A stretch of DNA of 64,000 nucleotides from JBBRNH01 sp038230415 (GTDB taxonomy: Bacteria; Bacteroidota; Bacteroidia; Cytophagales; Spirosomataceae): positions 9,372 through 73,371 of the forward strand of contig JBBRNH010000018.1 of assembly GCA_038230415.1 (NCBI GenBank), given 5' to 3'. Shown here piece after piece: positions 59,201 to 64,000 of the stretch. A model generated the notes under the pieces. It was not told where the DNA came from, did not search any database, and saw only the letters and a list, made by a program, of their open reading frames with translations. Each line of letters begins with the position of its first letter. Positions within the stretch are counted from its first letter, which is position 1. Made by a program: the position numbers and the translations under genes.

Positions 59201-59652
59201 ACGGCCAGTCGCGCACCGTGACGGTGAGTTTGCCGGGGTGTGCGTCGGTAAGCCAGACCTACACCGCTCCGGCAGCGTGTTCGTGTGTGACCCCGGTGTT
59301 CAGTCTTACAGCTACTGCCGTTAGCTGCCCCGGTAACGGCACTATTCCCAACGCCGACGGTCGTTTGATCGTGTCGGGGTTTACGCCGGGCTACACCTAT
59401 CGATATTCGGCGGGAAGTGCATTTGATGCAACGATGGCGTTGCCCGAGTCGGCCACGGCGATTCCGGCGGGTGGTGTGCTGGTGAGTACGCTGGCAAACC
59501 CGGCCACGGTTGCCGGTCAGCCCTACACGGTTCGGGTTTATAACCGGGGCAGCGATTGCTATACGGACAAGACCATTACGTTGCCGCAGGCAATCTGCAT
59601 TTGCCCGGCCCCGGTTTGTTTGCCGATGGTGATTCGGCGGGTGGTGCGGTGA
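56209..59652 (+). CDS. Large secreted SdrD-B-like surface protein
   Basis: A 1,147-residue secreted protein. After a signal peptide (cut near VAVGQ) comes an SdrD-B-type Cna-B module (SGRVFRDFNNNGIKEGTEPGMAGIGVRAYRS...), a Ser/Ala spacer coded by a tandem 15-bp repeat (56528-56582), then a ~450-residue region with propeller-like segments (DMDMSNDQRYLYVVGLNDNRLYRI; LSDIVFDDDGSLVVGLMDRFGHQ). A second SdrD-B module follows (IGNRAWLDQNKNGVQDAGELPIADVQLQLYN) and then three Cys-bounded beta repeats (SQTYTAPASC / SQTYTAPAAC). The C-terminus CICPAPVCLPMVIRRVVR recurs in related Spirosoma-type proteins from memory. Likely an adhesin or surface-layer protein. The longer upstream frame is ignored because the ATG at 56209 precedes the signal directly. 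Confidence 0.78.
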   Translation: MRNFLPRFINYTPLFSCLFGLILLFPVSVAVGQSGRVFRDFNNNGIKEGTEPGMAGIGVRAYRSSGAVSGSALTDGAGLYSLLPAANAGDSLRVEFDVPASFTNFFPGAAASGAVASGAAASGAASTTAAANRTSVQFVVGPATGIDYALNYPTDFCEAGPPVSVVCFIIGAGTTVGDNNLIATIPYSATGAATGSNTALVGHPNTPATGVGAIWGTSFHTETGSLYASAFMRRHTAFGTGGTGEIYVTVNPRNPATSASYQLINLNGLVVSSAGGGQVTINTGENPHLTSNYLADIIHTDGNGKTQNPADSVGKISFGDMDMSNDQRYLYVVGLNDNRLYRITIDADNDPATNPTAADVLAYAIPNPGCVGGKARPFGLGIRGDKVFVGVTCDASTSLLKADLRGYVYTLNTLDDSFTEAVNFPLDYARGNVSGGTFPRNRSSWQPWNSDVDWNNNNGDVGQVFSFSDRPEMLCPQPLLSDIVFDDDGSLVVGLMDRFGHQGIFHGPDPAGNLLNGQYRKIDPRAGGDVLRVCNIGTLQNPVYSIETLGKCGTAGGGQFTDATYPNDDPNSTADTDGEFEFYTGDNFNTDSHTETSMGSLGLVPGSGELIVTAFDPIRENNGGAVYTNGFKVLSNTTGKEVRGFSLLNGIPENNGNNEFGKASGLGGLEVLCLPKPLEIGNRAWLDQNKNGVQDAGELPIADVQLQLYNEIGALVGETTTGVNGEFYFNNANVVDTVGRSKPNRPGPQTSTRYEIRVSNAQFAGGVGAGILTNRILTRAKADASPGGPARDSDAALTGTGLASVSVLTGYTGENNHTYDIGFTAPPCATSLSISRSECNSVNNANTYSVTATVTVTNLDGPTALTVAIPGAASSFVRSFTVANFTYTVVANGLGSDGLNKIATATFSGTACGAASQTYTAPASCSVAPVCSLTAVPTAGLCQTATNTFSSTVVVGLTNTNAGGTLTITDGGISQTLTVGPGFRGFTATAVFGGLPSNGQSRTVTVSLPGCASVSQTYTAPAACSCVTPVFSLTATAVSCPGNGTIPNADGRLIVSGFTPGYTYRYSAGSAFDATMALPESATAIPAGGVLVSTLANPATVAGQPYTVRVYNRGSDCYTDKTITLPQAICICPAPVCLPMVIRRVVR
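56528..56582 (+). repeat. 15-bp in-frame tandem repeat
   Basis: About 3.5 copies of GGGAGCCGCTGCTTC (one base varies) coding ASGA-type units after the first SdrD-B module. Length change by slippage would stay in frame. Confidence 0.8.
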
Positions 59653-59655
59653 GTG

Positions 59656-59689
59656 CGTAAGGCGGGTAGGCATGCCTACCCGCCTTACG
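59656..59689. repeat. REP-like perfect 34-bp palindrome
   Basis: Exact palindrome from 59656 to 59689, centred on GGCATGCC and flanked by the same GGCGGGT/ACCCGCC core seen beside the RAYT at 21.6 kb. It lies between convergent genes and could also act as a bidirectional terminator. It overlaps the last codons of the minus-strand gene. Confidence 0.88.
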
Positions 59690-60384
59690 TCAGCCTTGCC
59701 AAAATCAGAGCTTTTAGTTTGCGGAGGATAAAGACAATCTGGCGTAAATCTGGCTCACGGGTGGCATCAAATTGGCGGCTGACGCAGTATTCTACGCCGT
59801 TCAGCACCGTGAAATGCCAGTTTGATCCAACTATCCAGCAACCGTAGAGCGGGTGGCCGTCCTGATTGATCTCTTGCGATATAATCATGGCCGTAAGCAT
59901 CTGGCCCTCTGGCGGTCCGACGATTCGGTCTTGCTTATCCCCTTTGGACTTTTTATACCGTGACGACGGACCGTCCTGTAGAAAAAAATAAGGGGAGCGC
60001 GGGCTGCCGCCCAACCCTTTTGGGCTGGCAATGACACAATCAGCGATGACTGACAACGGAATATCCTGAACAGTTGCCGACAGCGAACGCTCGAAAAAAG
60101 TCTTGATTTTTTTGTCTTCGTCAATATCGGCAATAAATAAAAGAACCCCGATAAACTGAATTTTGAGTTCTTCCGCAACGGCGGCCCGGCTCATTCCAGT
60201 TGCTACCTGCCCTGACTAATTTCTGCCGAAGCGTTTCTATCGTTTCGCATTCATGTACGGATAGTGTGGCGGTAGCACTGAGCCAATCAGTTAGTAGTTG
60301 ACATTCGTCCACAGGCTCAATACCAAAGGCTTCGGCCAAATTATCAACATCGTATTTTGCTGACTGTCTTCTTGGGTTTTCCAT
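59685..60384 (-). pseudogene. Frameshifted conserved Bacteroidota protein gene (nuclease-like family)
   Basis: Two overlapping frames that look like one gene. The first part (from ATG 60384, MENPRRQSAKYDVDNLAEAFGIEPV...RQKLVRAGSNWNE) breaks near 60190, and the second frame continues from AEELKIQFIGVLLFIADIDEDKKIKTFFERSLSATVQ to LRQIVFILRKLKALILARL at 59685. Related proteins, from memory, run WNEEELKxKFI... without a gap. The break coincides with a ~19-base GC-rich stretch (about 60172-60190) that would fit as an insert between WN and EEL. Two more inserts in the second part (59957-59977, 59909-59929) are in frame: DGPSSR after YFFLQ, and RIVGPP after KGDKQD. If the two frames are instead translated separately, the second could start at ATG 60194. 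Confidence 0.6.
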
Positions 60385-60467
60385 TATGATTTGCGGTTTC
60401 CCTGTCTTCTCTAACAAAAGTAATCATTTGCCCGGCCAATGAACGCCGGAAACCATACATCTACAAC

Positions 60468-60520
60468 GCCGGTAAAAAGGCGGGCCACCCCGGTTGCCCG
60501 CCTTTTTACCGGCTGCTTTT
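60468..60520. terminator. Long hairpin with T-run in a divergent gap
   Basis: Perfect 18-bp stem (60468-60485 with 60496-60513), ten-base loop, then TGCTTTTTT on the plus strand. It lies between the divergent pseudogene and GH8 gene, so it insulates rather than ends a neighbouring gene. It contains the same GGCGGGC/GCCCGCC core as the REP-like palindromes. Confidence 0.75.
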
Positions 60521-60699
60521 TTCTTTGGCATATTATTTGTGAAGTTTTTCCGGGGGCGATTAACGGTTACAAACTGTTGCCGGTGTCTGCAATATGTATG
60601 CACGTCGGCCTGTACTGATCCCTTTATGGCCTTCTGCGGGGTCTCCGGGCTGTTTTGGCCTAATTCTTGCCCCTGCATGGGAGTACAAGAATCAGCTCC

Positions 60700-61962
60700 A
60701 TGAATTACTCACATACACCAATGCCTGCGGCTCTCCGTAAACATTTCCTGTTTTGGGTGTTTACTGTGATTCTTTTATCGGGGTGTGAGCAAATGATGGC
60801 CCAAACACCCGCCTTTCCGTTCCCGCAGTCGGTGACGTACAGAAACGGAATCATGCCCACAACCATCACCTCGGCAGACGCACAAACGGCCTATCAGACC
60901 TGGAAAACCAACCAACTCGAAACCTGCACCGATGGGTCAGTGCGGGTTAAATTCGACGACCCTACCCAAACTGTATCGGAGGGTATTGGCTACGGGATGT
61001 TGCTCACAGCGTATTATGGTGATAAAACGGCTTTCGACGGGCTTTGGCAGTATTACCAGGTCCACACTAATGCCAACGGTCTCATGGACTTTAAAATCCA
61101 GGGCTGTACCAGCACCCGCTTAGGCCAGAACGGAGCGACCGATGCCGACCTCGATGTGGCCTTTGCGCTCGTGGTGGCTCATAAACAGTGGGGCAGCTAC
61201 CAAACAGCCGCTGTCAGTCTCATCAACAAAGTAAAGACCTACGAAACAACCGTTCTCAGCGGCCTTTACATCCTCAAGCCGGGCGATGCCTTTGGCGGGG
61301 CAACCTGCACGAATGCATCCTATTTTTCCCCGGCCTACTACCGGACGTTTGCCAAAATGGTGCCGACCGATGCGGTGTTCTGGCAAAATATGGCCCGCGA
61401 TGCCTACGTACAGATTTCGGCCAACGCCAACCCCACAACGGGCTTAGTGTCTGACTGGCAACGCGCCGACAACGGCACCCCTGGTGATGCCGGTTGCGGG
61501 GCCAGTTTTGCGGCTCAGGGCAAACGATACCTGTACGATGCCTGCCGAACCCCCTGGCGACTGGGCATCGACTACCTCTGGGGCAATACCGCTACCAAAC
61601 CCTATCTCGACAAACTTACCGCCTTCGTGCAAAGCACCGCCGTTGGTGGCATTGCCAACCTCAAAGACGGCTACGAACAGAACGGAACCCTAACCGGCCA
61701 GTACCACACGGTGCCGTTTGTGGGCGCGTTTGCGGTGGCCGCCATGAGCAGCAGCCCGGCAACGGCCAACGCTTTCGCCACTGACTTTAAAGCCATCAAC
61801 CCACAGTACGACGGGTACTTCGGCTCATCGCTGCGGGCGTTGTATGCACTTGCCCTGACGGGGAACTTCTGGAACCCAATGCCTGCCGGAAGCACAACAC
61901 CCGTACCGGATTGCTCAGGCCTGAAATGCCTTGCCATTGATTATCAACGAATTACACCTTGA
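60700..61962 (+). CDS. Glycoside hydrolase family 8 lipoprotein (endo-glucanase type)
   Basis: A 420-residue GH8 enzyme with an (alpha/alpha)6 barrel, inverting. The N-terminus has a lipoprotein signal with LLSGC (Cys29). The catalytic acid Glu94 lies in VSEGIGYGML and the conserved Asp148/Asp150 in ATDADLDVAFAL, the GH8 signature. Other barrel segments: DFKIQGCTSTRLGQNGATDAD, ASYFSPAYYRTFAKM, YLYDACRTPWRLGIDYLWG. GH8 members cut beta-1,4-glucans, chitosan, xylan or, as BcsZ, cellulose during its secretion; no bcs genes are visible here, so plant or bacterial polysaccharide degradation is more likely. The start is ATG 60700; a later ATG at 60721 is possible. It is followed after 44 bases by the start of a repeat protein. 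Confidence 0.9.
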   Translation: MNYSHTPMPAALRKHFLFWVFTVILLSGCEQMMAQTPAFPFPQSVTYRNGIMPTTITSADAQTAYQTWKTNQLETCTDGSVRVKFDDPTQTVSEGIGYGMLLTAYYGDKTAFDGLWQYYQVHTNANGLMDFKIQGCTSTRLGQNGATDADLDVAFALVVAHKQWGSYQTAAVSLINKVKTYETTVLSGLYILKPGDAFGGATCTNASYFSPAYYRTFAKMVPTDAVFWQNMARDAYVQISANANPTTGLVSDWQRADNGTPGDAGCGASFAAQGKRYLYDACRTPWRLGIDYLWGNTATKPYLDKLTAFVQSTAVGGIANLKDGYEQNGTLTGQYHTVPFVGAFAVAAMSSSPATANAFATDFKAINPQYDGYFGSSLRALYALALTGNFWNPMPAGSTTPVPDCSGLKCLAIDYQRITP

Positions 61963-62006
61963 CTAAGCTTATTTAATTAAGAATTTGAATCAATAAATTA
62001 AAACCG

Positions 62007-64000
62007 ATGAACGCTATGTTTACGACTATTTTTCGAGATCAGCTACTCAAACAGGCGTTCGCCCTGGTATTGGTCATGCTGAGTATAGTGGCTTTGCCGT
62101 TCGCGGTAAAGGCCCAAAACGCCCCGCCCGGCTGCGATAAGTACAAGCTGTTGGTGAGCGAGTTCACCAACAACTTTGCCAATTCGTATGTGCAGGTGAT
62201 TGACCTGCCGCCCCCAGGTTCAGGGATGCCGTCGATGTGTAATCTGGGCAGTGGCTCAGGGAACGACGGTTTGGTGATAGACCCCATCAAGAACGTGGCC
62301 TATAGCGTATCGGGTGCGTCGGTGAAGGTCTATGACTTTGTAGCGGGGACGTTCATCAACACCTACCCGGTTCCTGGTGTGGGCAACGTCTATGATGCAT
62401 CGCTGTCGCTGGATCGCAACTTTCTCTACATCGGCTCGCAGGCGGGTTTGAACCGGATGGATTTAGCGACCGGAGCCATTGTTACGCAACGCTTCAACGG
62501 CGATTTTGTGGGCGATGGCACGGTTTGGGGCGTGGCTGTGAACCCGATCAATGGAAATATTTATGTGGCAAAGGGCTACAATGCAGATGGCAGCCCGTCG
62601 CCAACGACGACAATATCGTATCTACCCGCCAATATGGTCGGCACACCAACGCTGGTTAATACCGTAACAGGGGGAGCCTCCTACATCGGTATTGTATTCG
62701 ATACCAATCCGGCTTCACCAGCTTATGGGACGTTGTGGGCCATTCTGTCGAAAAACAATACGCAACCCGGTGCCTCTGACCAACTGGTTCATTTAGATGC
62801 CAATGGTGCTGTTTTGGGGACGTTTAATATTCCGCCATCAACCACCAACCCGTTTGGCGGTAATGGCAACGCGTCGTTTGACATAGCCATCGGGCCGGAC
62901 GGCAATGTTTATTTTACATCATTCTATGGGCCGTGCGTGACCCGGTTCGACATAGCGTCAAGCACCTTCAGCACCTATATTCCGTATGTACCAAATGCGG
63001 TGGGCAAGGGTATTGCCTTTGTATGTGGCAATTTCAAATGCCCCGATTGCAGCGTAACGTATAGTTCGACCGCAACGGCTGCCGGTAGTTGCAACGCAAC
63101 CGGCACACCCAATGATAATGCGTCAGTTACGGTTTCGGGCATTAACAACATTGGGTTGGTAGGCACCAAAAAAGCCAACATCAAGGAAGGGACTACCTAC
63201 GGAACAAACCCGTCATTCACGGATCCGTCGAGCGTGGTAGTATCAGGTGGAACGGTCACGTTCAGCAATCTCAAACACAGCACGGCCTACACGGTTCGGG
63301 TCTGGAACGGCTCGGACGGGTGTTTTACGGACGTAACGATCACGACAGCCGCCCTCTCGATTCCGTCGGCACCGACAGCCTCCGCCACTACCCAGCCTAC
63401 CTGCACCAATAGCACCGGCACCATCACGGTTTCTGCCCCAAGTACAGGCGTGACGTACAGCTTTGACAACGGCGCAACGTATGGCACCTCGGCCACGTCG
63501 GGCGCACTGGCTCCGGGAACGTATCAGGTCAGGGTCAAAAACAGCACTGGCTGTGCCTCGGATGCCACCCCGGTAACGATCAATGCCGCTCCCGCTGCTC
63601 CCGCTGCTCCTACCGCTACGGCTACTCAGCCTACGTGCATCGTGGCCACGGGAAGCATCACCGTGACAGCACCTGCCACGGGCGTAACGTATAGCTTTGA
63701 TAATGGGGTCACCTATGGCACCTCGGCCACCAGTGGTGCATTAGCTCCGGGTACGTATCAGGTGAAGGTGAAGAACGCGGACGGGTGTGAATCAGGTGCC
63801 ACGGCCATTATCATCAACCCGCAACCTGCCACGCCAGCCGCGCCAACGGCAACAGCTACCCAGCCCACGTGCATCGTGGCAACGGGAAGCATCACCGTGA
63901 CAGCACCTGCCACGGGCGTAACGTATAGCTTTGATAATGGGGTCACCTACGGTACATCGAATACATCGGGCGCACTGCCAGCAGGTACGTATCAGGTGAA
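62007..64000 (+). CDS. Secreted propeller protein with SprB-like repeats, cut by window end
   Basis: An open frame of 664 codons with no stop before base 64000. It starts ATG 62007 (MNAMFTTIFRDQLLKQAFALV...), with a signal peptide ending near FAVKAQ. Residues ~45-350 form an NHL/propeller-like domain (GNDGLVIDPIKNVAYSVSGASVKVYDFVAG; DASLSLDRNFLYIGSQAGLNRMDLATGAIV; FDIAIGPDGNVYFTSFYG). Then comes a Cys-containing beta domain (~355-450), and from ~455 the first of 78-residue repeats with TQPTCxxxTGxITVxAPxTGVTYSFDNG...PGTYQVKVKN, the SprB-repeat type of gliding adhesins. Three copies are visible, the last truncated. It follows the GH8 gene closely on the same strand. Confidence 0.88.
   Translation, partial: MNAMFTTIFRDQLLKQAFALVLVMLSIVALPFAVKAQNAPPGCDKYKLLVSEFTNNFANSYVQVIDLPPPGSGMPSMCNLGSGSGNDGLVIDPIKNVAYSVSGASVKVYDFVAGTFINTYPVPGVGNVYDASLSLDRNFLYIGSQAGLNRMDLATGAIVTQRFNGDFVGDGTVWGVAVNPINGNIYVAKGYNADGSPSPTTTISYLPANMVGTPTLVNTVTGGASYIGIVFDTNPASPAYGTLWAILSKNNTQPGASDQLVHLDANGAVLGTFNIPPSTTNPFGGNGNASFDIAIGPDGNVYFTSFYGPCVTRFDIASSTFSTYIPYVPNAVGKGIAFVCGNFKCPDCSVTYSSTATAAGSCNATGTPNDNASVTVSGINNIGLVGTKKANIKEGTTYGTNPSFTDPSSVVVSGGTVTFSNLKHSTAYTVRVWNGSDGCFTDVTITTAALSIPSAPTASATTQPTCTNSTGTITVSAPSTGVTYSFDNGATYGTSATSGALAPGTYQVRVKNSTGCASDATPVTINAAPAAPAAPTATATQPTCIVATGSITVTAPATGVTYSFDNGVTYGTSATSGALAPGTYQVKVKNADGCESGATAIIINPQPATPAAPTATATQPTCIVATGSITVTAPATGVTYSFDNGVTYGTSNTSGALPAGTYQV
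63400..64000 (+). repeat. 234-bp tandem repeats coding SprB-like units
   Basis: Copies begin near 63403, 63637 and 63871, exactly 234 bases (78 codons) apart. Copies 2 and 3 are nearly identical over at least 100 bases. The last copy runs past the window end. Confidence 0.92.

Noticed and set aside
63287..63946. Minus-strand open frames rich in Val/Pro opposite the SprB-like repeats
   Set aside because: They are complements of the repeat-coding strand and recur only because the plus-strand gene is repetitive.

Overview
The window looks like the chromosome of a Bacteroidota bacterium of the Cytophagales (Spirosoma/Fibrella-like). The evidence is: gliding-motility genes gldA and gldD, a DUF5686 outer-membrane protein with a carboxypeptidase-regulatory-like plug, DUF1800/DUF1501 secreted proteins, OmpA and SprB-type repeat domains, many lipoprotein signals, and Bacteroidota-type -7 promoter boxes (TAnnTTTG) before several genes. 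Base composition is moderately GC-rich by eye; I did not compute it. I saw no rRNA, tRNA, CRISPR array, prophage or integrated plasmid.

Layout. 1-6.3 kb: the end of class II fructose-bisphosphate aldolase, an Uma2-family nuclease, a PQQ-propeller lipoprotein, a small Lys-rich secreted protein and a large DUF5686 protein. 6.3-9.8 kb (minus strand): a XisH/XisI pair and a large GH63/MGH1-like glucosidase, with an inverted-repeat element at its 5' end. 10-16.9 kb: secreted amidase, second Uma2 protein, glucose-1-dehydrogenase-like SDR, spermidine-synthase fusion, rhodanese and an Rpn-like nuclease. 16.9-25.4 kb: htpG, amino-acid permease, gldA, a REP-associated transposase between REP-like palindromes, a DUF4136 lipoprotein, aroB and a Tat-exported HisC-like aminotransferase. 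25.5-32.6 kb: small conserved proteins, a secreted SGNH esterase, ridA, gltX, a decayed four-helix-bundle gene and a TIGR00266 protein. 32.4-38.3 kb (minus strand): two tandem DUF1800 genes, a DUF1501 gene, then a GNAT-like protein and a 59-residue partner that resemble a toxin-antitoxin unit. 38.5-41.2 kb: a membrane pyrophosphatase fused to an OmpA peptidoglycan-binding domain. 41-49.5 kb: gldD, an FMN lactate oxidase-type enzyme, membrane proteins, GNAT, glycosyltransferase and SDR genes. 49.5-56 kb (minus strand): arginine deiminase, a TPR lipoprotein and the translation cluster thrS-infC-rpmI-rplT. 56-64 kb: surface and polysaccharide genes, namely a 1,147-residue SdrD-like protein, a frameshifted gene, a GH8 glucanase lipoprotein and the start of a propeller/SprB-repeat protein cut by the window edge.

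How the parts work together. Most of the content is housekeeping (glycolysis, shikimate pathway, translation, chaperone, energy coupling by pyrophosphate) interleaved with envelope and surface functions (gliding, polysaccharide hydrolysis, adhesin-like repeats). What stands out is the density of small inverted-repeat elements: a RAYT with REP palindromes, a 101-bp element with perfect 38-bp arms before aroB, a 31-bp inverted repeat before gltX, a 42-bp palindrome in a divergent promoter region, and short GC-rich palindromic inserts that seem to sit inside protein-coding genes. The most unusual single gene is the pyrophosphatase-OmpA fusion. I did not find a clear, wholly novel multi-gene system. 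The best candidates for under-described modules are the GNAT/59-aa pair, the XisH/XisI pair and the DUF1800-DUF1800-DUF1501 operon.
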